Assembly: GCF_018332695.1 (NCBI RefSeq)
Contig: NZ_BOQN01000050.1
Location: forward strand, 62,001-126,000
Direction: 5' to 3'
Source: Paractinoplanes toevensis
Lineage (GTDB): Bacteria > Actinomycetota > Actinomycetes > Mycobacteriales > Micromonosporaceae
DNA length: 64,000 nt
Shown here: positions 16,958 through 26,404 of the stretch, in pieces
Numbering within the stretch: position 1 is the stretch's first letter
Layout: every line of letters begins with the position of its first letter
Notes under the pieces: generated by a model
What the model was told of the DNA's origin: nothing
The model's input: the letters and a program-made list of their open reading frames with translations, nothing else
Databases searched by the model: none
Translations under genes and position numbers: made by a program

Positions 16958-18604
16958 ATGGTTCAGCTCTCCCGACGACAGCTACTGGCCGCGGCCGGTG
17001 CCGCCACGGTCGCCTCGCTCGCCGGCTGCGACAGCGGCGACGGTGCCGACTCCGCCGATGTGAACGACAAGAAGGCCGGCTCGATGGACGGCTTCAAGGT
17101 CGGCGACCAGTTCAAGGCAACCGAGCCGCTCAAGTTCTCGATAATGATGCTCAGCAACCAGAACTACCCGTTCAAGCCGGACTGGCCGATGCTGACCGAG
17201 CTCACCAAGCGCACCAACGTCTCGTTCGAGCCGACCGCGGTGCCGGGCAGCGACTACAACCAGAAGGTCAGCGTGGTGGTGAGCGCGGGCAACGCCCCGC
17301 AGATCATCCCGAAGACCTACCATCCGGCCGAGGAGGCGTTCATCGCCGGCGGCGCGATCCTCCCGGTGAGCGACTACGTCCACCTCATGCCGCACTTCAC
17401 CGAGAAGGTGCAGCGCTGGAACCTGCAGGGCAACCTCGCGGCGATCAGCCAGCAGGACGGGAAGTACTACCTGCTGCCCGGCCTGCACGAGGCGGTCTGG
17501 CAGGACTACTCGCTGGGCATGCGCACCGACATCCTGGAGAAGCACGGCCTGGCCGTGCCGGCCACCTGGGACGACCTGACCACCACGCTGCGCGGGCTGC
17601 GGAAGGCGTACCCGGACCGCTATCCGTTCTCGGACCGGTGGAGCACGCAGAAACCCGGCCCGGGCGCCAACAACCTTCTCGGCCTGCTCGCCGCGTCCTA
17701 CGGCACGTACGCCGGCTGGACCTACCAGACCGCCTACTGGGACGGCGGCGCCGGAAAGTTCGTCCTCAGCGGCGCGATGGAGCAGTACAAGCAGGTCGTG
17801 CAGTACCTGCAGATCCTGGTCAGCGAGAAGCTGATGGACCCGGAGAGCTTCACCCAGACCGACGACGCGGCCCGGCAGAAGTTCGCCTCCGGCAAGTCGT
17901 TCGTGCTCAGCGTCAACGCGCAGACCGTGGTCAACGAGGCCCGGCTGGACATCGCGAAGGTCCCCGGCGCGAAGGTCGCGAAGATCCCGCTGCCGACCGG
18001 GCCGATGGGCGCGACGCTGTCCGGCGAGGCGCGGCTGGAGAACGGCATCATGCTCGGCAAGAAGGCCCTGGAGAGCAAGAATTTCGTCGCGATGCTCCAG
18101 TTCATCGACTGGCTCTGGTATTCGGACGCCGGGCTGATGTTCAGCAAGTGGGGCATCGAGGGCGAGACCTACACCGGCAGCCTCGACGACGGCTCGTTCA
18201 AGCTCAACCCGCAGATCAAGTGGGCCGGCCTCAACCCGTCGGCGCCCAAGAACCTCCAGGTCGACTACGGCTACTTCAACGGCGTCTTCGCGTACGGCGG
18301 AAGCACCAAGATTTTGAATTCGCAGTTCTCGGACGAGGAGAAGGCGTTCCAGGCCGAGATGAACAAGCGGACGACCCGCGAGGTGGGCCCGCCGCACCCG
18401 TTCAGCCCGGAGGAACGCGAGCAGGCCGGCCTCTGGGAGGCCGCCATCGCCGACCACGTCAACCAGTCGACGCTGGCCTTCATCCTGGGCAAGCGGCCGC
18501 TGAGCGAGTGGGACGCGTACGTCGCCGAGTTGAAGGCCAAGGGCGGCGACAAGTACATCGACCTGGCCAACAAGGCTTACGACCGGTTCAAGGAGAAGAA
18601 GTGA
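16958..18604 (+). CDS. Extracellular sugar-binding lipoprotein of the ABC importer
   Basis: 548 residues. The N-terminus combines a twin-arginine motif (SRRQLLAAAG) with a lipobox SLAGC, putting the lipidated cysteine at position 24; it is therefore a Tat-exported lipoprotein anchored outside the membrane. Length and sequence (YYLLPGLHEAVWQDYSLGMR, RTDILEKHGL, PATWDDL) match the large family 1 solute-binding proteins that pair with LplB/YtcP permeases and bind oligosaccharides. It would deliver the ligand to the two permeases just upstream. The ligand cannot be read from sequence; the GH42 gene in the operon suggests a beta-galactoside such as pectic galactan fragments. Confidence 0.9.
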   Translation: MVQLSRRQLLAAAGAATVASLAGCDSGDGADSADVNDKKAGSMDGFKVGDQFKATEPLKFSIMMLSNQNYPFKPDWPMLTELTKRTNVSFEPTAVPGSDYNQKVSVVVSAGNAPQIIPKTYHPAEEAFIAGGAILPVSDYVHLMPHFTEKVQRWNLQGNLAAISQQDGKYYLLPGLHEAVWQDYSLGMRTDILEKHGLAVPATWDDLTTTLRGLRKAYPDRYPFSDRWSTQKPGPGANNLLGLLAASYGTYAGWTYQTAYWDGGAGKFVLSGAMEQYKQVVQYLQILVSEKLMDPESFTQTDDAARQKFASGKSFVLSVNAQTVVNEARLDIAKVPGAKVAKIPLPTGPMGATLSGEARLENGIMLGKKALESKNFVAMLQFIDWLWYSDAGLMFSKWGIEGETYTGSLDDGSFKLNPQIKWAGLNPSAPKNLQVDYGYFNGVFAYGGSTKILNSQFSDEEKAFQAEMNKRTTREVGPPHPFSPEEREQAGLWEAAIADHVNQSTLAFILGKRPLSEWDAYVAELKAKGGDKYIDLANKAYDRFKEKK

Positions 18605-18605
18605 A

Positions 18606-19232
18606 TTGATCGCGACGCTCGGCCGGGTCGCCTCCGGAGTACACACCCTGCTCGTGGTCGAAGTGCTCCTGCTGCTCACCGGCGCGCCCGGCCTCGTGCT
18701 GCTGGTGCTGCTCGACCGGGACGCCAGCAACATACCGCTCGCCGCGGCCTGCGCGATCCCGGTCGGGCCGGCGCTGTCCGCCGCGCTCTACGCGCTGCGG
18801 TGGCGCAGCGACGACCTGGCCGACCTCGAACCGGCCCGGGCGTTCCTCCGCGGCTACCGGTCGAACGCGGCCGGGGTTCTGAAGCTGTGGGTGCCGTGGC
18901 TGGCCTGGATGACCGTGCTCGGATTGAACTTCGGGCACGGCTGGTGGCCGATCCCGGTGGCCGTGGTGGCCGTGGTGGCCACGCTGTGGCAGGCGAACGC
19001 GCTGGTGATCGCGTCGCTGTTCGCGTTCCGGACCCGGGACACGGCCCGGCTGGCCGCCTACTTCCTGGTGCGCACGGCGCTCGGGACGGCCGGGCTGGTG
19101 GCGCTCGCCGTACTGGTCGTCGTGCTCTGGTCCGAGGCCGTGCTGGCCCTGGCGGCCGTGGGCTTCGCCGCGGCGTTGCTACGGACCGCCGGGCCGTTGC
19201 GCGCCGAGATCGAGGAGAAATTCATTCAATGA
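18606..19232 (+). CDS. YesL-like (DUF624) membrane protein
   Basis: 208 residues starting at TTG one base after the binding-protein stop, with a GGAGAAG site inside the end of that gene. Five to six hydrophobic segments cover most of the protein (for example TLLVVEVLLLLTGAPGLVLL, AVLVVVLWSEAVLALAAVGF). DUF624/YesL proteins are regularly found within rhamnogalacturonan and other oligosaccharide uptake operons, as in Bacillus yesL; their function is not established but an accessory transport role is supposed. Its stop overlaps the GH42 start as ATGA. Confidence 0.75.
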   Translation: MIATLGRVASGVHTLLVVEVLLLLTGAPGLVLLVLLDRDASNIPLAAACAIPVGPALSAALYALRWRSDDLADLEPARAFLRGYRSNAAGVLKLWVPWLAWMTVLGLNFGHGWWPIPVAVVAVVATLWQANALVIASLFAFRTRDTARLAAYFLVRTALGTAGLVALAVLVVVLWSEAVLALAAVGFAAALLRTAGPLRAEIEEKFIQ

Positions 19233-21214
19233 CCAAGCTGCGGTACGGCGGTGACTACAACCCGGAGCAGTGGCCGGAGAAGGTGTGGGACGACGACTAC
19301 CGGCTGTTCGACGCGGCCCGGATCGACACGCTCACCGTCGGCGTCTTCACCTGGGCGCTCACCCAGCCCGCCGAGGACACCTACGACTTCGCCGTGCTCG
19401 ACCGGATCGTCGAGCGGGCCGCCGCCGAGGGCCGGGCGATCTGCCTGGCCACCGGCACCGCCGCGCACCCGGCCTGGCTGGCCCGCAAGCATCCCGAGGT
19501 GACCCGGGTCGACTTCGAGGGCCGCCGGCACCGATTCGGCCAGCGGCACAACTCCTGCCCCAGTTCCCCGGTCTTCCGGCGGCTGTCCACCGAGATGGCC
19601 GGCCGGCTGGGCCGGCGTTACGCGGGCAACCCGGCGATCGTCGCCTGGCACGTCGGCAACGAGTACGGCGGAGCCTGTTACTGCGACCACCGCGCGGCCG
19701 GCTTCCGGCACTGGCTGCGGGACCGGTACGGCACCCTGGATCGGCTCAACGACGCCTGGTACACCACGTTCTGGTCGCACACCTTCACCGCGTGGGACGA
19801 GATCGAGCCGCCGTCCGCGCTGACCGAGCACTGGCGCGGGCCCGACCACACCGCCTTCCAGGGCATCACCCTCGACTACCTGCGGTTCATGTCGGACGCC
19901 ATGCTCGCCAACTTCCGCGACGAGAAAGCCGCAATCCGAGAATCCGATCCGGGTACGCCGGTGACCACCAACTTCATGGGCGCGTACCGGCCGATCGACT
20001 ACCACCGCTGGGCCGCCGACCTCGACCTCGTCTCCTGGGACTGCTACCCGCCCGACGACGAGCATCCGGACTGGATGGCGTTCACCCACGACCTGATGCG
20101 CGGCATCCGGGGCGGGCAGCCGTTCTGGCTGATGGAACAGACGCCCAGCGTGACCGCCTGCCGGGACGTCAACCCGCTGAAGCGGCCCGGGATCCTGCGG
20201 CTGTGGAGCTGGCAGGCGGTGGCGCACGGCGCGGACGCGGTGCTGTTCTTCCAGATGCGGGCCGGACGCGGCGCGAGCGAGAAATACCACGGCGCGGTCA
20301 TCGGGCACGCAGGGCGCGCCGATACCCGGGTGTTCCGCGAGGTGGCCGAGCTCGGCGCGGAACTGGAGCGGGCCGGCGACGCGGTGCTCGGCGGCCGGAC
20401 GGCGGCCCGGGTGGCGATCCTGTTCGACTGGGACAGCTGGTGGGCCCTGGAGATCTCGGACGGGCCGTCCCGCCTGGTGCGCTACCAGGAGGTGGTGCGC
20501 GAATACCACCGCGCGGTCTGGGCGGCCGGGGCCGGCGTCGACGTGGTGCCGGTGACGGCCGACCTCTCGCCGTACGACGTGGTGCTCGCACCGGTCCTGC
20601 ACATGGTCAAGGGTGAGCTGGCCGGCCGGCTCGAGGAGGTCGCGCGGCGCGGCGGCACGGTGCTGACGACGTTCCTGTCCGGCCGGGTCGACGAGGACGA
20701 CAACGCGTTCCGCACCGACGTGCCGGGGCCGCTCGGCGATCTGATGGGCGTCCGCGTCGACGAGTGGGACGCCCGAGCGGCCGACGTGGTCAACCCGGTG
20801 GACTTCGGCGACCTGCAGACGGCCGGCCGCCTGGTGTTCGAGATCGTCGTTCCGTGCGGGGCGGAGCCGATCGCGACCTACCGGGACGACTTCTACGCCG
20901 GGACGCCCGCGGTGACCCGCAACGCGTTCGGCGCCGGCGAGGGCTGGTACGTGGCGACCGCGCTCGACCGGGCCGGCGTCGAACGGGTGGTGGGCCGGGT
21001 GCTGGACCGGCACGGGCTGCGCGGCCCGTACGCCGGGGTGCCCGGTCTGGAGGCCGCCCACCGCGGGCGGGTGACGTTCCTGCTGAACCACGGAGCCGAG
21101 CCGGTCTCGGTGGCCGCGCACGCCGACGCCCGGAACCTGCTCACCGGCGTACCCGTGCGTGAGGGTGACCCGCTCCTGGTGGCACCGCGCGACGTGCTGC
21201 TCCTGGTTCGGTAG
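19229..21214 (+). CDS. Beta-galactosidase, glycoside hydrolase family 42
   Basis: 661 residues with no signal peptide, so cytoplasmic. Begins with the GH42 signature RYGGDYNPEQWPE. Catalytic residues are recognisable: acid/base Glu145 in HVGNEYGG and nucleophile Glu303 in WLMEQTPS. A central trimerisation-like domain (ILFDWDSWWALE) and a C-terminal beta domain follow. GH42 enzymes remove terminal beta-linked galactose from galacto-oligosaccharides by a retaining mechanism. A cysteine group characteristic of the zinc site in some GH42 members is partly visible in GGACYCDHRA. The ATGA overlap with the YesL-like gene shows it belongs to the transporter operon, so imported galactosides are its likely substrate. 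Length is normal for the family. Confidence 0.93.
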   Translation: MTKLRYGGDYNPEQWPEKVWDDDYRLFDAARIDTLTVGVFTWALTQPAEDTYDFAVLDRIVERAAAEGRAICLATGTAAHPAWLARKHPEVTRVDFEGRRHRFGQRHNSCPSSPVFRRLSTEMAGRLGRRYAGNPAIVAWHVGNEYGGACYCDHRAAGFRHWLRDRYGTLDRLNDAWYTTFWSHTFTAWDEIEPPSALTEHWRGPDHTAFQGITLDYLRFMSDAMLANFRDEKAAIRESDPGTPVTTNFMGAYRPIDYHRWAADLDLVSWDCYPPDDEHPDWMAFTHDLMRGIRGGQPFWLMEQTPSVTACRDVNPLKRPGILRLWSWQAVAHGADAVLFFQMRAGRGASEKYHGAVIGHAGRADTRVFREVAELGAELERAGDAVLGGRTAARVAILFDWDSWWALEISDGPSRLVRYQEVVREYHRAVWAAGAGVDVVPVTADLSPYDVVLAPVLHMVKGELAGRLEEVARRGGTVLTTFLSGRVDEDDNAFRTDVPGPLGDLMGVRVDEWDARAADVVNPVDFGDLQTAGRLVFEIVVPCGAEPIATYRDDFYAGTPAVTRNAFGAGEGWYVATALDRAGVERVVGRVLDRHGLRGPYAGVPGLEAAHRGRVTFLLNHGAEPVSVAAHADARNLLTGVPVREGDPLLVAPRDVLLLVR

Positions 21215-21250
21215 ATCCGGCGGCACCGGCGCCTCAGGCGGCGGCGCGCA

Positions 21251-22759
21251 TCAGCCGGAGATGTCCGCGTAGGTCAGCCAGCGCTCGCGGGGTGACAACC
21301 GCAGCCGCACCTTGCTCGGGTCGACCCGGCCGAGGGCCGGCAGCCACTCCCGGATGCGCAGCTGGGCCGCCTCGGTGGCGTCGGCCAGTAGGCGCTGCAC
21401 CGTCTCGTGGTCGCGGTGCTCCTGGGACAGCATCACGATCAGCTTGGCCCGGCCGCGGACCAGGTCGCCCCGGCACAGCCGGGACTGGGCGTAGGCGACC
21501 TCGCAGCGCCGGGCGTACGGCCGCAGCGCGGCCTGCACCTCGGTCAGCAGCGCCGGGGTGTCGACCGTGCGGTGCGGAAGCTGCCACCACAACCAGATCG
21601 GGTACGGCACCCGGCCGGTCGTGGTGGCCCCGGTCTGCTGGCTCGACGGCGGATAGGTGCAGCGCATCGCCGGGCTCACCGCCACCTTCCAGTCGGCGAT
21701 CAGGCTGTCGTCGGGTTCGGCGTCGGCATCGCCGCCCAGCCGGGACAGCGCGTCGAGCCAGCCGCCGGTCCACTGCTGGGATGCCTCCGGGGCGTCGGCG
21801 GCCACCGGCAGCACGAGGTTGATGAATGTGGTGCGGTGCATGCTGGAGATGGAGGCGGCCAGCACCCCGATGCCCCGGGCCCGCAGCGCCGCCACGGCCG
21901 CCGCGGTCGTCCCGGTCCGGGACGGGCCGATGATGCTCGCGATGACCGCGGTCCGCGGGGTCAGCGCGGGTGCGTCCGGAAACAAGCGGTTCCGGGCCTG
22001 CCGGTAGCGCTCCCGGTCGAACCCGCGGATGGTGAACCATTCACCGCGTACCCGATTGAGCCGTTGATCGTCCAATTTGAGGCCGAAACCGTACTCCTCG
22101 GCGAGCGCGGCCAATTCCGTCTCGAAGTCCAGCCGGGCCTCGGACATCTTGGGGTCCACCCCGATCGAGAACCGCAGGCACGGCCCGATCGCGTCGCGCA
22201 ACCGCTCGTTGGAGCCGTCGCCGCGCTCGGACCGGTGGGTCCGCGGGACCGGCGCGACCGGGGTGTGCAGGTGCAGCACCGGCGCGCCGCGCTCGGCGGC
22301 CAGCGCGGTGAGCTTCTCGATGACCAGCGCCTGCATGAGCGATTCCCGGTAGGTCGGGGACCAGTGGGTGTTGCCCAGCGTGATGAGCACCTCGACCTTG
22401 CGGGTGGACTGGTTGAGGAAGCCGGGATTGGGCACGGCGTACCCGGTGTACGAGTACGTGTCCCGCCCGGCCGGCTCCACCGGGCCGATCTGCACCCGGC
22501 CGCTGAACGCCGACATCGCCGACGGCCACGTCGACGTCGACACCGACAGACCGGCGGCGGAGAAGTGGCAGAAGTCGGTCGGCCAGGCGCTCGGATCCTC
22601 CTTGTCCAGGCCGACGTCCGGGTCGGACCCGGTGATGACCCCGGCCGCGGACGACCCGTGGGTCAGGCTGAACCGCACCGAGGAGAAGTACGTGCCGGCC
22701 GCCTCCGCCGCGATCCGGGCCAGCTCGGAGGACTTCGTGGAGTTCGCCGGTGACGTCAC
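21251..22759 (-). CDS. Protein of unknown function, coupled to the membrane gene at 22761
   Basis: About 502 residues. I chose the GTG at 22759, one base after the upstream stop and 6 nt after a GAGG site; a GTG at 22771 is possible. No signal peptide or membrane helix. There is an N-terminal part with SVRFSLTHGSSAAGVITG, a middle with repeated charged helices (EARLDFETELAALAEEYGFG) and a glycine-rich segment IGPSRTGTTAAAVAALRARG followed by predicted beta strands. The last could suggest an alpha/beta fold but is not a proper P-loop. I do not recognise a family. Tight coupling to the 684-residue membrane protein means the two probably act together, next to a TPR gene and TIR/SLOG genes. Confidence 0.75.
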   Translation of the reverse strand: MTSPANSTKSSELARIAAEAAGTYFSSVRFSLTHGSSAAGVITGSDPDVGLDKEDPSAWPTDFCHFSAAGLSVSTSTWPSAMSAFSGRVQIGPVEPAGRDTYSYTGYAVPNPGFLNQSTRKVEVLITLGNTHWSPTYRESLMQALVIEKLTALAAERGAPVLHLHTPVAPVPRTHRSERGDGSNERLRDAIGPCLRFSIGVDPKMSEARLDFETELAALAEEYGFGLKLDDQRLNRVRGEWFTIRGFDRERYRQARNRLFPDAPALTPRTAVIASIIGPSRTGTTAAAVAALRARGIGVLAASISSMHRTTFINLVLPVAADAPEASQQWTGGWLDALSRLGGDADAEPDDSLIADWKVAVSPAMRCTYPPSSQQTGATTTGRVPYPIWLWWQLPHRTVDTPALLTEVQAALRPYARRCEVAYAQSRLCRGDLVRGRAKLIVMLSQEHRDHETVQRLLADATEAAQLRIREWLPALGRVDPSKVRLRLSPRERWLTYADISG

Positions 22760-22760
22760 C

Positions 22761-24815
22761 TCACACCTCACCGCGTGCGTCGAAGAAATCGTCCGGCTCG
22801 ACGGTGCGCCGGGCGGCCCCGCGCGCGTCCCGCAGCCAGCGTGGCACCCGCGCCGACCGGGGCACCGAGCTGCTGCGATGGATCCGCCGGGCGTAGAACT
22901 CACACAGACAACAGATCAGGATCAGGATCAGTACGCCGAGAGCGAGCTGGAACAACCGGGTCATCTCGCGGTCGGAGTGCACGGTGCCGACCACGATCGC
23001 CAGGGCGGTGGTCACCACCACCGAGGCCGCGGCCAGCGTGCGCTGGAACTTGTGCAGCTGGCCCAGCACCGATTTGGTGCTCGGCAGGTCGAGCCGGGCC
23101 AGCAGCAAGCCGGGCACCAGCAGCAGCACCGCGACGACGGCATCGGCCTGGTCGGGCGCGAAGTCCTCGGACACCGCCGACGAGTACAGCCAGGCGATCC
23201 CGCCGGACAGCAGCGTCCCGATGCCCAGCACCACCAGGGCCAGGCCGGCCACCATCCGGGTGATGCTCTCGATCAGGGCCGGCGCCTCGTCGGCGAGGGC
23301 CATGAAGGCGAAGACCCGGACCGGCTCGGTGGACTTCGGGCTCAGCTCCACCGAGGGCCGCCGCCAGTGCGCGTGGGCACCGTGTTCGCGGGGGTCGTTG
23401 TCGGTGGTGACGTCCCGGCCCACCTGTGTGGCCCGCAGCCCGGCGGCGATGTTCAGCAGGGCCGGCCCGGGCAGCCCGCTTCGGGCGAGGTGCTGCATGC
23501 CGTCGGCGGCGTAGTGCGCGCAGAACGCCGCGAGCACGTCGAGCGAGCAGTCCCCCGCCGACAGCGCCGCGATGACCTCGTCGGCGGTCAGCCGGGGTGG
23601 CGGGGGCGCCGAGCCGGGGCCGACCGGAATCGGCAGTCGGGCCAGGTAGGCCTCGTAACTCGCCAGGTCGACCAGCCGGCGCCGGCCCAGTTCGGCCAGC
23701 CGCGACGCGATGCCCTGCATCTCCAGCTCGAGCAGCTTGTGGTGGTCACCCAGCCGGGCCGCGCGCCGGGCCACCGACTCCAGGTCCTGGGCGAGCACCT
23801 CGACGAACTCCTCGTCGGCGTCGCTGGCCATCAGGAACCGCCGGACGCTGATCTCCTGCCGGACCTCCAGGGTCAGGTGGTACGCCTTGACCGAGCGCGG
23901 GATCTCGGTCTCGTACTCCACCACGAACTCGCGGTTCACCGGCAGCACGTTCTTGGCCAGGGTCTGCAGCGGCGACGGGCGATGCTGGGCCGGCAGCAGC
24001 GGAGCGTCCCAGGTCAGGAACCGCCGCGGCCGATCGAGGCCGAGCTGGGCGACCAGGATGTACTGCCGGGTGGCCAGCTGCAGGAGACGGGCGAACGGGA
24101 TCAGCAACCGGTCCCCGCCCTCGGCCGGGAAAAGAGCGTCAAGACCGAGAAGCGCCAGATCCCGTACGGACTGGGAGTTGCCCTCCCGCACCGGCAGCTC
24201 GGCGTGGTCGAGCGGGGTGTGCAGCGGCTGCCCCACCGGTGACCCGACCATGATGAGCTCGGTGATCGCCGCCTCGATCAGCCACCGCGACCGCTGGTGG
24301 GTGTGCCGCAGCTGATGGATCGGGCCGGCCGGCGCGGACACGTCGTCGTGGGCGTTGATCAGCATGAAGAGCAGCTTCACGAACGCGGCGGCGGTGACCC
24401 GGTTGGCGTCGCGGTGCGACAGCCGCGGCACCACCTCGCCGTTCGAGTCGCGGATGACCACCGGCGCCAGGTCCCGCCGGCTGTACCGGGACACCGGCAC
24501 CCACAGCGCCGTGTCGCCCGGCACGATGAGCGTGTCCCGCAGCCGCCCGGAGATCAGGTCGAGGTCGACGTCGACGCTGATCGCCCGGCTCATGTGCCCG
24601 CGGTCCATCAGCGTGAGGTGCTCCGACAGCCGCGCCAGATGGTCGAGCCGGAACGACAGGTCCATCAGCGCCAGTCCGAGCGCCGCCTCCCGGCTGGGGA
24701 ACGTCATCGGCGCGGTGGGCACCGGCAGCGCCCGGATGAGCGTGCGCAGATGGTCCAGCGGCCCGTCACCCGTCCGCTCGGCGACCGCGGTGTGCCCCCG
24801 GACATGCACGGTCAT
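22761..24815 (-). CDS. Large membrane-anchored protein of unknown function
   Basis: 684 residues from an ATG at 24815, selected because AAGGAG lies 8 nt upstream; an upstream in-frame start would add 23 residues without such a site. Residues 1 to about 510 are soluble and mostly helical, with a DMSRAISVDVDLD-like acidic part and a segment RDANRVTAAAFVKLLFMLIN. Four membrane helices follow at roughly 520-540, 555-575, 595-615 and 628-648 (last: LFQLALGVLILILICCLCEF), then a basic tail. I recognise no family. Divergent from the TPR gene (95 bp between starts) and translationally followed by the unknown gene at 21251. A sensor or receptor role is conceivable but not shown. Confidence 0.8.
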   Translation of the reverse strand: MTVHVRGHTAVAERTGDGPLDHLRTLIRALPVPTAPMTFPSREAALGLALMDLSFRLDHLARLSEHLTLMDRGHMSRAISVDVDLDLISGRLRDTLIVPGDTALWVPVSRYSRRDLAPVVIRDSNGEVVPRLSHRDANRVTAAAFVKLLFMLINAHDDVSAPAGPIHQLRHTHQRSRWLIEAAITELIMVGSPVGQPLHTPLDHAELPVREGNSQSVRDLALLGLDALFPAEGGDRLLIPFARLLQLATRQYILVAQLGLDRPRRFLTWDAPLLPAQHRPSPLQTLAKNVLPVNREFVVEYETEIPRSVKAYHLTLEVRQEISVRRFLMASDADEEFVEVLAQDLESVARRAARLGDHHKLLELEMQGIASRLAELGRRRLVDLASYEAYLARLPIPVGPGSAPPPPRLTADEVIAALSAGDCSLDVLAAFCAHYAADGMQHLARSGLPGPALLNIAAGLRATQVGRDVTTDNDPREHGAHAHWRRPSVELSPKSTEPVRVFAFMALADEAPALIESITRMVAGLALVVLGIGTLLSGGIAWLYSSAVSEDFAPDQADAVVAVLLLVPGLLLARLDLPSTKSVLGQLHKFQRTLAAASVVVTTALAIVVGTVHSDREMTRLFQLALGVLILILICCLCEFYARRIHRSSSVPRSARVPRWLRDARGAARRTVEPDDFFDARGEV

Positions 24816-24910
24816 GCGGCGACTCCTTCGCATCCGTTGCCATCCTTGCCGCCGGACGGCGACCGGCGGCTGATGTGTCGCCATGACGACTGCGGCTACA
24901 CTCCGCGGCC

Positions 24911-26380
24911 ATGAACGCTTCCTCCGCCTCCGCCGGCCTGCTCGACGAGGCCCTGGCGCTGCTGCGGGACGGCCGAACGGCCGGCGCCGAGGAGCTGATG
25001 AAACGGGCCGTGCGGCGGGCCGCCGAGCAGCACGGTGAGCAGAGTGCCGCCTGGGCGGACGCCCAGTCGGACATGGGCAACCTGCTGCTGCGCGCGCAGC
25101 AGCCGGCCTGGGCGGCCGAGTGCTTCCGGGCCGCGGCGTCCGTGCCGCCCGGCGACGATCGGGCGCGCTGGCTGGGCTATCAGCTCAACCTCGGGATCGC
25201 GCTGGCGCTGACCGACCGGCTCGACGAGGCCGCCAAGGTGCTGTGGGAGTCGCGGGCCGGCCGGCTCGAGCACTACGGCGCCGAGCACGTGGGCTACGCC
25301 GCCGGGCTGGAACCGGTCGCCGACATCCTGCTGCGGCTGGGCGACATCGAGGGCGCGCTCGCGGCGATCGAGGAAGCTCTGCCGATCTTCCAGGCCGCCG
25401 GGCACCAGCGGGTCGCCAGTTCGGTCGCTCTGCGCGGGGTGATCCTGCAGGCCCGCGGGCACACCGGGCCGCTCTTCCCGGGGCTGAAGGAGCTGCCCGA
25501 CCACGTCGTGGAGCAGGTCGCCACGATCGCAGCGACCCGGGCCCGGCAGGGTCTCGGCCCGGATTCCGCCTACCTTCTCGTCGCCCACCTGGCCAACGCC
25601 CTGCGGGAACGGCTCGGACCGGACCATCCGGCCACGATCGAGGCATACACCGCCATGGCCGTCCAGGCCGTCGACCGCGGCGATCACAACGGCCGCATCG
25701 CGGCCCTGCGCCGGATCCTCGCCGCCTACGACCGCCAGGATCGGGCCGAGGAGGGCCTGGCCGCCGCGCTCGCCATCGCCGAGGCCCTCGGTGCGGCCGG
25801 GGAAACCCCGAAAAGCCTTCTGCGGTACGCGGATGCCGCCGCCCGGGCCGAGCGGATCGGGCGGGCCGATCTGGTCAGCCAGGCGCTGTTCGACTGGGGC
25901 CTCGCCCTGCAGGCCGTGGACCAGCCGGAGGAGGCCGCCGACCGGCTCGGCGAGGCGGCCGCCGCGGCCCGGGGCGGCGACGACCCGGTCCTGATCGGGC
26001 ACATCTCCGCCGTGCACGGGATCTGTCTGCAGCATCTGGGCCGGCCGGCCGAGGCCCGCGCGGCCCTCGAGGAGAGCCTGTCCGTCCTGGAGCCACGCGA
26101 CGACGCCGCGGGTGCGGCGCGCGCCCACCTGGTGGCGCTCCTCGACGAGCGGGAGTGTGACTGCGCCCGGCTGCGGGCCGAGGTCGAGCGGGGGTTCCAG
26201 GACTTCGTGCTGTCCCGGATGCCGGACGGCCTGCTCGAACGGTTCGACGTGCGGGTCGGTGGCGGCGACTTCACCGTCGATTTCGAGCTTCAGCGGGTGC
26301 TGACCGAGGACGAGGCGCGGCAGTTCGACGAGATCGTGCAGACCGGCCGGGCCGAGTTCAGCCGCCGGCTGGCGAGCTGA
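24911..26380 (+). CDS. TPR-repeat protein, probably from a leaderless transcript
   Basis: 489 residues, almost wholly alpha-helical with tetratricopeptide-like pairs (for example GDIEGALAAIEEALPIFQAAG, AVDQPEEAADRLGEAAAAAR, LGRPAEARAALEESLSVLE). TPR solenoids mediate protein-protein contacts. The C-terminal 70 residues leave the repeat pattern and form a beta/alpha cap (RVGGGDFTVDFELQRVLTEDE). No Shine-Dalgarno sequence is present; TACACT at 24897-24902 sits 8 nt before the ATG, which fits a -10 box of a leaderless message. It shares a 95-bp divergent promoter region with the unknown membrane gene and converges on the TIR-WD40 gene. Confidence 0.8.
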   Translation: MNASSASAGLLDEALALLRDGRTAGAEELMKRAVRRAAEQHGEQSAAWADAQSDMGNLLLRAQQPAWAAECFRAAASVPPGDDRARWLGYQLNLGIALALTDRLDEAAKVLWESRAGRLEHYGAEHVGYAAGLEPVADILLRLGDIEGALAAIEEALPIFQAAGHQRVASSVALRGVILQARGHTGPLFPGLKELPDHVVEQVATIAATRARQGLGPDSAYLLVAHLANALRERLGPDHPATIEAYTAMAVQAVDRGDHNGRIAALRRILAAYDRQDRAEEGLAAALAIAEALGAAGETPKSLLRYADAAARAERIGRADLVSQALFDWGLALQAVDQPEEAADRLGEAAAAARGGDDPVLIGHISAVHGICLQHLGRPAEARAALEESLSVLEPRDDAAGAARAHLVALLDERECDCARLRAEVERGFQDFVLSRMPDGLLERFDVRVGGGDFTVDFELQRVLTEDEARQFDEIVQTGRAEFSRRLAS

Positions 26381-26381
26381 G

Positions 26382-26399
26382 ACCGGCGGCCCGGCCGGT
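26382..26399. terminator. Possible short convergent terminator
   Basis: ACCGGC and GCCGGT (6-bp arms, 6-nt loop) in the 24-bp gap between the convergent TPR and TIR-WD40 stop codons. No T-run follows. Weak evidence. Confidence 0.25.
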
Positions 26400-26404
26400 T
26401 CCGG

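Noticed and set aside
21215..21250. Terminator between GH42 and the convergent unknown gene
   Set aside because: Only a weak GCGCCT/AGGCG pairing with no T-run.
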